A DNA stretch of 64,000 bases from Phycisphaerae bacterium RAS1 (GTDB lineage Bacteria > Planctomycetota > Phycisphaerae > UBA1845 > Fen-1342): the NCBI GenBank assembly GCA_007859745.1, contig SMLU01000001.1, positions 868,001 to 932,000 on the forward strand. Direction: 5' to 3'. Shown piece after piece: positions 32,875-40,913 of the stretch (positions are counted from its first letter, which is position 1; every line of letters starts with the position of its first letter). Under the pieces are notes generated by a model, which was given only the letters and a program-made list of their open reading frames with translations, was not told the DNA's origin and searched no databases. The translations under genes were made by a program, and so were the position numbers.

Positions 32875-33936
32875 ATGGCCGCTGACGACGCTGGCGAAAA
32901 AACTGAGCAACCGACCGCGCGGCGCTTGCAGGAAGCCCGCGAGGAGGGTCGTGTTGCGCGCAGCGTCGATCTCAGCGGCGCGGTCGCAATTCTCGCGGGC
33001 ATCGTTCTGCTGCGCATGCTCGGCCCCGGCATGCTCGACCGCTTCTTTGGCCTGACGCACACGCTCGGCGACGCCGGCGATCCGACCGCGGGCGACCTGG
33101 GGGTGTGGCTGGTCCGCAGCGCCCGCGTCGCCGCCGAGATCCTGGGGCCGTTCCTGGCGGGCGTGATCCTGATCACGATCAGCGGCACCGTGGCGCAGTC
33201 CGGGCTGCTGCTCTCGACGAAAAAGCTCGCGCCGAAGCTGGATGTGCTGAACCCGGTCAATGGCCTGAAGCGGCTCGTGTCGAGCGACTCCGTCGTGCGC
33301 CTCGGCCAGGGCCTGGCCAAGATGCTGCTGGTCGCATGGGTGGCGTACGTCACGATTCGCGACCGCTTCGGGGACGTGCTGACCTGCGGCGCCATCGGGA
33401 CCGACGCGATCTTGATGCGCTCGGCGGAGTTGCTCTACACGCTGATGCTGCGGCTCGCGCTGGTGATGCTCGTGCTGGGGATCGTGGACTACTTCTGGCA
33501 GCGAAAGAAGCTGAACAAGAGCCTGATGATGACCAAGCAGGAAGTGCGCGACGAGCTGAAGCGCATGGAAGGCGATCCGATGATCCGCCAACGGCGGCGC
33601 GCCCTGCAGCAGAAACTGGCGCTACAGCGGATTAACCGGGACGTTCCGCGGGCGGACGTCGTCGTCACCAATCCGACCGAATTCGCCGTTGCGCTGAAAT
33701 ACGACCAGGCCACCATGGCCGCCCCGCGCGTCGTCGCGAAAGGAACGGATTTCCTCGCCGCCCGCATCCGGCAGGTCGCCCAGCAAAGCGGCGTGCCGGT
33801 CGTGCAGCGCCCGCCGCTGGCGCGGGCGCTCTACGCCGCCGTCGAAGTCGGCCACGAAGTTCCGGCCGGGTACTACCGCGCGGTGGCGGAGGTGCTGGCG
33901 TACGTGTACCGGCTGACGGGCAGGGCGGCGGGATGA
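32875..33936 (+). CDS. flhB: Flagellar export switch protein FlhB
   Basis: 353 residues from the ATG at 32875 (MAADDAGEKTEQPTARRLQE). Four membrane helices are followed by the cytoplasmic domain. The autocleavage loop normally reads NPTH; here it is NPTE at 266-269 (VVVTNPTEFAVALKYD). The cleaving Asn-Pro bond is kept. FlhB switches export from hook to filament proteins. The earlier in-frame start at 32638 is rejected because it translates REP DNA. Confidence 0.96.
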   Translation: MAADDAGEKTEQPTARRLQEAREEGRVARSVDLSGAVAILAGIVLLRMLGPGMLDRFFGLTHTLGDAGDPTAGDLGVWLVRSARVAAEILGPFLAGVILITISGTVAQSGLLLSTKKLAPKLDVLNPVNGLKRLVSSDSVVRLGQGLAKMLLVAWVAYVTIRDRFGDVLTCGAIGTDAILMRSAELLYTLMLRLALVMLVLGIVDYFWQRKKLNKSLMMTKQEVRDELKRMEGDPMIRQRRRALQQKLALQRINRDVPRADVVVTNPTEFAVALKYDQATMAAPRVVAKGTDFLAARIRQVAQQSGVPVVQRPPLARALYAAVEVGHEVPAGYYRAVAEVLAYVYRLTGRAAG

Positions 33937-34011
33937 AGTCAGAAGTGAGAAGTCAGAAGTCAGAGGCAGAAGTTAGAGGGAGAAGTCAGAGGTAGACGTT
34001 AGAGACAGACA
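33937..34011. repeat. AGAAGTC/AGAGGC heptamer-like repeats after flhB
   Basis: Degenerate units such as AGTCAGAAGTGAGAAGTCAG begin right after the flhB TGA. They match the arrays at 12470, 51896 and 54340. Confidence 0.7.
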
Positions 34012-34074
34012 TCAGCGCCCGGACTCAGCGGCCGAGATCGGACGTCAGGTGAGAGAGCGGCGTCGGTTTTTCGC

Positions 34075-34241
34075 CCGGAGGGCGCACGAGCGTAGCCAGG
34101 GGCTTCAGCCCCTGGGCAATACATGGAGCGGCGTATCCCGGAATCCGCGCGCCGCTTACGCGATTGGCGCGGACGGGGATTCCGGGTTGGTGGCCGCTCC
34201 CCAGGGGCTGAAGCCCCTGGCTACGCTCGTGCGCCATCCGG
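34075..34241. repeat. REP family H long inverted repeat upstream of flhA
   Basis: GCGCACGAGCGTAGCCAGGG + GCTTCAGCCCCTGGG at the left pairs with its inverted copy at 34198-34235 around a 90-base centre that has its own GGAATCCG/GGATTCCG arms. With a half family G unit (34316-34345) it fills the 33937-34376 gap. No gene is seen. Confidence 0.85.
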
Positions 34242-34376
34242 GCGGAAATGGCCGTCCGCCGTGCGGGCGAGAGCGGAGGAGGTGCGGCCCGCTCGCGCCC
34301 CGACGTTTCTCTGCCGGGCGCTCGCTTGCGCTTCGCGTTCTGACTGGAGACCTGCTTCTTCCGATCTAGAGCACGG

Positions 34377-36464
34377 ATGAACAACACGAACTCCATTCTG
34401 GCATTCCTTCAGCGCAACCGCGGCCTGCTCTTTCCGGCCGCCGCGGCGAGTTTGATTTTTGTCATTCTCGTGCCGCTGCCGACGGCGATGCTCGACCTGC
34501 TGCTGCTGATCAACATCATGCTCTCCACGATCGTCCTGATGACGGTCATGTACCTGAAAGCCCCGCTCGAGTTTTCCAGCTTCCCCTCGCTGCTCCTGGC
34601 CATGACGCTCCTGCGTCTGGTGCTCAACACCGCCACCACGCGGCTGATTCTGGCCAACGGCGCCGAAGGCACCGCGGCCGCCGGGCACGTGGTGGAGGCG
34701 TTTGGGTTCTTCGTCGCCGGCAACTCGCTAGCGGTCGGCATCATCATCTTCCTGATCATCACGGTGATTCAGTTTGTGGTGATTACGAAGGGCGCCACGC
34801 GCATTGCCGAAGTCGCCGCCCGCTTCACGCTTGACGGCATGCCCGGAAAGCAGATGGCCATCGACGCCGACCTGAACGCCGGCACCATCGACGAAGGCGA
34901 GGCCCGCCGCCGCCGAAAGGAGATTTCGCAGGAAGCCGACTTCTACGGGGCGATGGACGGCGCCAGCAAGTTCGTCCGCGGCGACGCCGTAGCAGGAATC
35001 ATCATCACGATTGTGAACATCCTCGGCGGGCTGTACGTCGGCATGGTCGAGCACGGCATGGACGTGTGGCGCTGCCTGGAGGTCTACACCAAGCTGACCA
35101 TCGGCGACGGCCTGTCGAGCCAGATTCCGGCGTTCATTTTGTCGGTCGGCGCGGGCATGCTGGTCACGCGCAGCACCGGACAGACCAATCTCGGCGAAGA
35201 GGTGCTGGGGCAGCTCTTTGCCAAGCCGGTGGCGCTCGGATTGGCGTCCGCCTTCATCGGGGTGCTGGTGCTGTCACCTTTGCCGAAGATTCCGGTGATC
35301 GCGATGGCGGGCGGATGCGGGCTGATGGCGTTTTTCATGAACCAGTCGCAGACGGCGGCGGCGTCGAAAAAAGTGGCCGACGAACGGGCGCGCGAGCGGG
35401 CCAAGCCGCCCAAGGTCGAGTCGCACCTGGCGCTGGACACGCTCGAATTGCAGGTCGGCTTCGGGTTGGTGCGGCTGGTGGACCGCGCCCGCGGGGGCGA
35501 CATGCTCGATCGCATCGCCGGCATCCGCAAGCAGATGGCCAGTGAGCTGGGTGTGCTGATTCCGTCGATTCGCATCCGCGACAATGCCACGCTGGACACC
35601 AATACCTACGCGCTGCTTTTGCGCGGACAGGAAATCGCCCGCGGCGAGGCGCTTCCCGATCAACTCATGGCGATCGACAACGGCCTGGGCGGCGAGCGCC
35701 CGGCGGGAGTCGAGACGCGCGAGCCCGCGTTCAACCTGAAGGCCTGGTGGATCCCCGCCGCGCAGCGCGACCGCGCCGAGCGCAACAATTACACGGTTGT
35801 CGATGCCAGCGGCGTCCTGGCTACGCACCTGGCCGAGCTGCTGAAGCGGCACGCCGCCGAGCTGCTGACGCGGGCCGACACGCAGAAGCTCCTGGACCAG
35901 CTCAAGCAGCACAACGCGGCCCTGGTCGAGGAGGTCGTGCCGAACCTGCTGAAGGTGGGCGAGGTGCAGAAGGTGCTTCAGAACCTGCTGCGCGAACGTG
36001 TGCCCATCCGCGACCTGGAAACCATCGTCGAAACGCTGGGCGACTGGGCCGCCAAGACTAAAGACGCCGAAATCCTGACTGAGTACGCCCGCAACGCCCT
36101 CGCGCGGACGCTTTGTGGCCAGTACAAGGACGACAGCGGCGTCGTGCACTGCGTCACGCTCGACCCCGCCACCGAAGACTACCTGCAAGGCAACGTGCAA
36201 CGCCTTGAGCACGGCTCGGCCCTGACTATTCCGCCGAACCGGCAGGCCGACCTGGCCGGGGCGATTCGCCGGCAGGTCGAGTCGGCCGCCGCGGCCGCGG
36301 CCGGCGGGGGCGTCGTCGTCCTCTGTTCGCCGCAGGTGCGCGTGTGGGTGCGGCGGCTGATTGAGCCGCTGCTTCCTCAGACACCGGTGCTGGCGCTCAA
36401 TGAAATCGTGCGCGGTGTCGATGTTCAGGCACATGGCGTCGTGACGGTATCTCCGGCGACCTGA
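34377..36464 (+). CDS. flhA: Flagellar export protein FlhA
   Basis: 695 residues, the family's normal length. Eight N-terminal membrane helices carry the FHIPEP region (EVAARFTLDGMPGKQMAIDA, then GTIDEGEARRRRKEISQEAD and FYGAMDGASKFVRGDAVAGI). The cytoplasmic half forms the nonameric docking ring for chaperone-substrate complexes. FlhA uses the proton gradient to drive export together with FlhB and FliPQR. Confidence 0.98.
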   Translation: MNNTNSILAFLQRNRGLLFPAAAASLIFVILVPLPTAMLDLLLLINIMLSTIVLMTVMYLKAPLEFSSFPSLLLAMTLLRLVLNTATTRLILANGAEGTAAAGHVVEAFGFFVAGNSLAVGIIIFLIITVIQFVVITKGATRIAEVAARFTLDGMPGKQMAIDADLNAGTIDEGEARRRRKEISQEADFYGAMDGASKFVRGDAVAGIIITIVNILGGLYVGMVEHGMDVWRCLEVYTKLTIGDGLSSQIPAFILSVGAGMLVTRSTGQTNLGEEVLGQLFAKPVALGLASAFIGVLVLSPLPKIPVIAMAGGCGLMAFFMNQSQTAAASKKVADERARERAKPPKVESHLALDTLELQVGFGLVRLVDRARGGDMLDRIAGIRKQMASELGVLIPSIRIRDNATLDTNTYALLLRGQEIARGEALPDQLMAIDNGLGGERPAGVETREPAFNLKAWWIPAAQRDRAERNNYTVVDASGVLATHLAELLKRHAAELLTRADTQKLLDQLKQHNAALVEEVVPNLLKVGEVQKVLQNLLRERVPIRDLETIVETLGDWAAKTKDAEILTEYARNALARTLCGQYKDDSGVVHCVTLDPATEDYLQGNVQRLEHGSALTIPPNRQADLAGAIRRQVESAAAAAAGGGVVVLCSPQVRVWVRRLIEPLLPQTPVLALNEIVRGVDVQAHGVVTVSPAT

Positions 36465-36470
36465 TCGTTA

Positions 36471-36641
36471 AGTCAGAACGCGACGCGCAAGCGAGCGCCC
36501 GCGGCGGCAGGCGCTCGCTCGCGCTTCGCGTTCTGACGGGCCGCAGGACGCGGCGAATCGGCCGCTCGGACGCGAGATCGGCCCGGCCGGAACTGACCGC
36601 CGCGCCGTTGAGCCGGTAGCGGCCGGCCCCCGTGCCGGCCG
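36471..36641. repeat. REP families G and D between flhA and flhF
   Basis: A family G unit, GTCAGAACGCGACGCGCAAG with inverted CGCTTCGCGTTCTGAC, spans 36471-36538. A family D palindrome, GTAGCGGCCGGCCCCCGTGC..., lies at 36613-36641. Confidence 0.85.
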
Positions 36642-36668
36642 TAGCCAGGCCCGCCGACGCTCGGAGTG

Positions 36669-37826
36669 ATGAAGTTGGCCGAGGTACGGACATTTCGGGC
36701 GGCGACGATGCCCGCGGCGCTGGCGCTGGTGAAGCGCGACCTGGGCGCCGACGCCGTGATCCTCGGCACGCGGACCATCGAACCGCACGGCGTCGGCCGG
36801 CTGCTGGGGCGCGGCGTGGTCGAGATCACCGCCTCGCCCGGCGTCAGCGGGGTGGGACGGGGGTCTTCGGCCGACGTGCGGGGGGAACGGCCGGCCGAGA
36901 TTCGGGTGGGACGGGCGTCTCGCCCGTCCATGTCCGTCGAGCCCGTAGGGTCCGCTGTGCGGACCACCGGGCGTGATACGGCGTCCGATGCGCGAACCGC
37001 CGGCGTCGTGAATGGTCCGCGCTGCGGACCCTACGGATTGCCGAACCACGGATTGTCGAACGACCTGCTGCCCTACTACACGCGTTTGGTTCAGCATGAA
37101 CTGGCGGCCGAACTCGCCGCGGAGCTCGTGCAGCGCGCCGCCCGCAGCGGCGGCGACGCCGAGGCGCTCGAACGCGAGCTGCGCGAGTACATCGCCGGGC
37201 TGATCCCCACCAGCGGTGGAATCACGCTGACCGGAACTCAGGCGCGGCGCGTGTTGTTCGTCGGTCCACCGGGCGCGGGAAAGACGACCAGCGTCGCCAA
37301 GCTCGCGGCCCATTTCGCGTTGCGCCAGAAGAAACGCGTCGCGGTGGTGTCGCTCGACATGCATCGCCTTGGCGCCCATGAGCAGCTTCGCCGCTACGCC
37401 GAGATCATCGGCGTCGCGTTTCACGCGGCGCAGTCCGGCGCCGAAGTGCGCGAGCTGTTTGCGAAGCTGAAGGACGTCGATCTGATCCTGATCGACACGC
37501 CCGGCGTCGGCCGCCGCGATGACGCCCGCTTCGCCCGGCTGGCGGCCATGATGCGCGCGGCCAAGGCCGACGAGATCCACCTGGTGCTGCCGGCCGGCAT
37601 GAGTGAGGCGGTGCAATCCCGCACCGCGGCGGCCTTTGCCCCGCTGGGCGTCTCGCGCGTCGTGCTGACCCGCCTCGACGACGCCCTGGGATTGGGCGTG
37701 ATCACGAACACCGTCGCCAAGCTGAACTGGCGCCTGTCCTATGTCTGCAACGGACAAAATGTGCCGCGCGACATCGAGGAGGCTTGCGGGCGCCGCCTTG
37801 CCGCAGTAGTCTTTCCCGCCAACTGA
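36669..37826 (+). CDS. flhF: Signal-recognition-type GTPase FlhF
   Basis: 385 residues. The N-terminal B domain starts MKLAEVRTFRAATMPAALAL, the NG GTPase domain has P-loop GPPGAGKT at 199-206, DMHRLGAHEQLRRYAEI and LILIDTPGVGRRDD. FlhF places flagella at the right site and number. Residues about 79-125 of the linker are encoded by REP palindromes (family B plus a GTAGGGTCCGC/GCGGACCCTAC pair), read in frame. Apart from this the protein looks complete. Confidence 0.95.
   Translation: MKLAEVRTFRAATMPAALALVKRDLGADAVILGTRTIEPHGVGRLLGRGVVEITASPGVSGVGRGSSADVRGERPAEIRVGRASRPSMSVEPVGSAVRTTGRDTASDARTAGVVNGPRCGPYGLPNHGLSNDLLPYYTRLVQHELAAELAAELVQRAARSGGDAEALERELREYIAGLIPTSGGITLTGTQARRVLFVGPPGAGKTTSVAKLAAHFALRQKKRVAVVSLDMHRLGAHEQLRRYAEIIGVAFHAAQSGAEVRELFAKLKDVDLILIDTPGVGRRDDARFARLAAMMRAAKADEIHLVLPAGMSEAVQSRTAAAFAPLGVSRVVLTRLDDALGLGVITNTVAKLNWRLSYVCNGQNVPRDIEEACGRRLAAVVFPAN
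36903..37036 (+). repeat. REP elements inside flhF
   Basis: GGGTGGGACGGGCGTCTCGC (family B) is followed by GTAGGGTCCGCTGTGCGGAC and, inverted about 60 bases later, GGTCCGCGCTGCGGACCCTA. All are in frame within the FlhF linker. Confidence 0.85.
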
Positions 37827-38229
37827 GATTTCCTTGAACTCTCGGCCCGGCCTAGGACGGCCGGCATATCCCAAAGCTGCAAGGATGCGGCAATGAGATA
37901 TCTGCATCGGCATTCGACTTTCCGTCACGCGCGACCACTGTGTCGCACGGCGTGGCGCACGCCGCTCTTGCGCCGAACCGGTAGCGGCCGGCCCCCGTGC
38001 CGGCCGTCAAGCGCCGGAAGCGCCGCGTGCGGGCAACAGCCGCGTAAGCGGCTGGCCGCTGCCGCATGCACCGACGCATCGCGCGTTGTTCATTTCCCAA
38101 GCCTTTCTGGGACCTTGCACCCCATCGAAGTCTCCGGCGAATTCCGCAGCGCAACCCACGGCGTTCACGCTCACGGTGCTGCGACGCCCCTGCGCCCCCT
38201 TCCGATAGGAAGCGGGGGGTGGAGGCGAG
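37827..38229. other. Gap with a REP family D unit and no gene
   Basis: A family D palindrome (GTAGCGGCCGGCCCCCGTGC...) lies at 37979-38006 and a small CAGCCGCGTAAGCGGCTG hairpin near 38038-38055. The motility cluster often has a MinD-like gene (flhG) after flhF; none is present here. GGAGG precedes the next gene. Confidence 0.6.
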
Positions 38230-38508
38230 ATGATTCACAGCATCAGCGCTCAGCTCGCGTGCCTTTCGTTCTCGCTGGCGGTCGTCGCCGGCGTGCGGGC
38301 GGGGAATTCGTTCTTCACGGTCCTGACCCGCGCCCTGGTCGCGATGATCGTTGTGCTCGTGGTCGCCCGCATCGTGGCCGCCCTGGGCGCCGTCGTCATT
38401 CGAGAGCATCTCGTCAGCCGCAAGCTCGGCATCGACCGCGCCCACGTCGCGGCGATCGCCGCCATGAACGCCGATGCAGAGTCGAACCCCGCGGAAGGAG
38501 GCAGGTAG
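38230..38508 (+). CDS. Small two-helix membrane protein in the flagellar cluster
   Basis: 92 residues with hydrophobic segments at about 8-24 and 33-57 (FFTVLTRALVAMIVVLVVAR) and a polar C-terminus. I do not recognise a named family. It lies one base before the sigma gene and has a ribosome-binding site GGAGG, so it is likely expressed with it and may act in flagellar assembly. Confidence 0.65.
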   Translation: MIHSISAQLACLSFSLAVVAGVRAGNSFFTVLTRALVAMIVVLVVARIVAALGAVVIREHLVSRKLGIDRAHVAAIAAMNADAESNPAEGGR

Positions 38509-38509
38509 C

Positions 38510-39358
38510 ATGATCCCAGCCGGCGCCGGGCGCATTCGCCGCGTCAGCCGCGAGCAGGCCGTTCAGACCATCAGCGACCCGGCCGCGCTGGCCGCCGCGT
38601 GGCACAGCTTCAAGGCCACGGGCGACGAATCGACCCGCAACCGCCTCATGGAGCACTATCTCTATCTCGTCCGCTTCACCGCCGAACGCATCGGCTCGAA
38701 GCTCCCGGACGAAGTGGACGTGGACGATCTGATGAGTTCCGGCGTCTTCGGCCTGGCCGACGCGATCGACGCCTTCGACCTTGATCGCGGCGTCAAGTTT
38801 GAAACGTATTGCGCCCCGCGCATTCGCGGCGCCATTCTCGACGAGTTGCGAAACATGGATTGGGTCCCGCGGCTCGTCCGGCAGAGGGCGCACCGGGTCG
38901 CGTCGGCGGTCTCCGCCCTGACGGTCGAGCTGGGCCGCGCCCCGAACCAGGATGAGCTGAGCAAGCGGCTGCACATTCCCGCTGACCAGCTCGAAAAGCT
39001 GCTGCGCGACGCCAACTCCGTCTCGCTCGTGTCGCTCTCGAAGAAGCTGAGCAACTCCGACGCCGCCCGCGACGTGTACGAAATCGACGTCCAGCCGACC
39101 ACTGAAGACGCCGACCCGGCGGTCGAGGCGCAGAAGCGCGACCTGAAGGAACTCGTGACCCGCGGGCTCTCGCGGGCCGAACGGCTGATCATCGTGCTGT
39201 ATTACTACGAGCAGATGACCATGAAGCAGATCGGCCGCACGCTCGACCTGTCCGAGTCGCGCGTCAGCCAGATGCACTCGGCCGTCTTGGAGCGGCTCCG
39301 CGACCAGCTCGGCACGCGTGATCTCAGAATCGGCCCCGGCGCGAGCTTCAGCCACTAG
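38510..39358 (+). CDS. fliA: FliA/WhiG-family RNA polymerase sigma factor
   Basis: 282 residues from the ATG at 38510 with GGAGG eight bases upstream. Region 2 is seen in LMEHYLYLVRFTAERIGSKL and LMSSGVFGLADAIDAFDLDR, region 3 in ILDELRNMDWVPRLVRQRAH, and region 4 in RLIIVLYYYEQMTMKQIGRT and LDLSESRVSQMHSAVLERL. The DWVPR segment is diagnostic of the FliA/WhiG group, which transcribes late flagellar genes. Confidence 0.96.
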   Translation: MIPAGAGRIRRVSREQAVQTISDPAALAAAWHSFKATGDESTRNRLMEHYLYLVRFTAERIGSKLPDEVDVDDLMSSGVFGLADAIDAFDLDRGVKFETYCAPRIRGAILDELRNMDWVPRLVRQRAHRVASAVSALTVELGRAPNQDELSKRLHIPADQLEKLLRDANSVSLVSLSKKLSNSDAARDVYEIDVQPTTEDADPAVEAQKRDLKELVTRGLSRAERLIIVLYYYEQMTMKQIGRTLDLSESRVSQMHSAVLERLRDQLGTRDLRIGPGASFSH

Positions 39359-39376
39359 CACAGATGTGAGCCGGCC

Positions 39377-39679
39377 ATGTCCGCGATTCCCCCCGGCTAC
39401 CTCTCCTCGATCATCCAGACCTCGGGCGCCCAGTCGCGCGCCGCCGAAACCAAATCTCGCGACGATCAGACGCAGGCGCAGCGGACCGGCGAAAAAAGCT
39501 TTGCCGACAATCTCCAGAATGTGATCGAGGAGTCGGACCAGGACTCGGCCGTTTTCGCCGACGCAGAAGGCCGCGGCGGACAGGGCCGCAGCAGCGATGG
39601 TTCCGACCAGCCGCCCGCCGACCCCGCCCCGGCGGACGCAGAACAGGCCGACGACGGATCGCTCGACATTTCCGCCTGA
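39377..39679 (+). CDS. Small acidic protein downstream of the sigma gene, function unknown
   Basis: 100 residues, polar and probably disordered at the end (Asp/Pro/Ala-rich). A short helical patch FADNLQNVIEESDQDSAVFA followed by DAEGRGGQGR looks conserved in style. It does not resemble FlgM clearly, but a small protein coded right after a flagellar sigma factor could be a regulator of it. This is an inference. Confidence 0.55.
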   Translation: MSAIPPGYLSSIIQTSGAQSRAAETKSRDDQTQAQRTGEKSFADNLQNVIEESDQDSAVFADAEGRGGQGRSSDGSDQPPADPAPADAEQADDGSLDISA

Positions 39680-39704
39680 TCTCGCGGCGGCCGCGGGTCT
39701 CCCG

Positions 39705-40817
39705 CTACGTGCGCAGCAGCGCTTCGTACTGAGCAAATCGCTGATCGAGACCGGCTTTCATATCCGCCCCGGCCGGGTCGTAGCCCTTCTCATCCAGCGC
39801 CAGCGCCTCGAACCAGTCCACCATCCGCTGCCAATCGGTCAGACTGACGTACTCGCTGGCGATTCTGCCGCGCTTCTCATCCATATTGTGATAGTTGCCC
39901 AGCGCCACGCACATGCCCGTGGCTGCGTAGCCGTACGCCACGTACGCGGTCGATTCGCACGTCCCGCCGTCCATGAGCTTTCGCTGATACGCGAAGCTCC
40001 TCTTCCGCTGCATCAGCTCCTTGCCGACGAGGTCGCAGAACTGCGTGACCGCGGGCGTGAACACGCTCGATTTGTCGCCCACGCGCAGAATCGGTCCGTC
40101 GCCGATCTTCGCGTTGACGAGGGCCTTGCTGGTCTCGATCGCGATGATCGGCAGTTCGCGCGGGATCGTGCCGTCGCGGGCGGCGCCGATCGCGCCAATG
40201 AAGCCGACTTCCTCCGCCCGGGTAAAAAGGCAGCGCACGTCCGCCGCGGAGCGCTTCTTGCTGAGCCGCTCCAAAAGCGCCAGCATCGACGCCGCTCCGG
40301 CCAGATCATCGCAGCCGCGCGCGTGCACGCAGCCGTCCCGCTCAAACGGATCCGGCAAATCCCACATCCCCGCCGCGCCGCTCTCGACCGGGCGCTGGAG
40401 ACGGATCAGGACTTCCTCCGGCCGGCCGGTGCGGCCGATCATGCCGTAGATCGGCGCGGCCCGGACGATCTTGGCCACTTTGCCCTTGATCCACTTCCCG
40501 CCGCTCCAGAATCGGACGCCCGTGCCGACGAAATACTCCGGCTCCACCCAGCCGCGGAACGCGGCTCGCAGGGTGCGCGCATCGTCCATGTTCAGGGCGC
40601 AGAATCCCGGGTGGTCAGTGTGGGCCGTGAAGACCAGCGGCGCTGCCGGACCGGGCCGATGGCGGTAGTGCGCGAGCAGGTTTCCGTGGCGGTCGTAGGC
40701 GATTTCCACGCCGCCCAGTTTTCGACAGAAACGCTCGACGTACGCGTAGACGGCTTTTTCGACAAACGCCGCCGTCGGCAAGGCGAGCACTTCTCTCAGG
40801 ACTCTGGAGATCGCCAT
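39705..40817 (-). CDS. M42/M20-like zinc aminopeptidase
   Basis: 370 residues from the ATG at 40817 (MAISRVLREVLALPTAAFVE); a start further upstream would translate REP J. Metal-site motifs of the M28/M42 clan are visible: FTAHTDHPGF, ARGCDDLAGAASML, TRAEEVGFIGA (catalytic Glu-Glu) and LGNYHNMD. Such enzymes remove N-terminal residues from peptides in the cytoplasm. The stop codon TAG adjoins a GCGGGAGACCCGC palindrome. Confidence 0.85.
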   Translation of the reverse strand: MAISRVLREVLALPTAAFVEKAVYAYVERFCRKLGGVEIAYDRHGNLLAHYRHRPGPAAPLVFTAHTDHPGFCALNMDDARTLRAAFRGWVEPEYFVGTGVRFWSGGKWIKGKVAKIVRAAPIYGMIGRTGRPEEVLIRLQRPVESGAAGMWDLPDPFERDGCVHARGCDDLAGAASMLALLERLSKKRSAADVRCLFTRAEEVGFIGAIGAARDGTIPRELPIIAIETSKALVNAKIGDGPILRVGDKSSVFTPAVTQFCDLVGKELMQRKRSFAYQRKLMDGGTCESTAYVAYGYAATGMCVALGNYHNMDEKRGRIASEYVSLTDWQRMVDWFEALALDEKGYDPAGADMKAGLDQRFAQYEALLRT

Positions 40818-40840
40818 CGGCTGCTCCGGAACCGGCTTAT

Positions 40841-40913
40841 CCGAGCCGCGACCGTGAGGAAGCCGAGACAGCACGAAACTCAGAACCGCTTCCTCACGGG
40901 CGCGGCTCGGTTA
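40841..40913. repeat. REP family J inverted pair next to the tig stop
   Basis: CCGAGCCGCGACCGTGAGGA (40841-40863) and the inverted CTTCCTCACGGGCGCGGCTC (40888-40910). Read on the - strand the right unit begins TAACCGAGCCGCG, and this TAA (40911-40913) is the stop codon of trigger factor. Confidence 0.85.
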
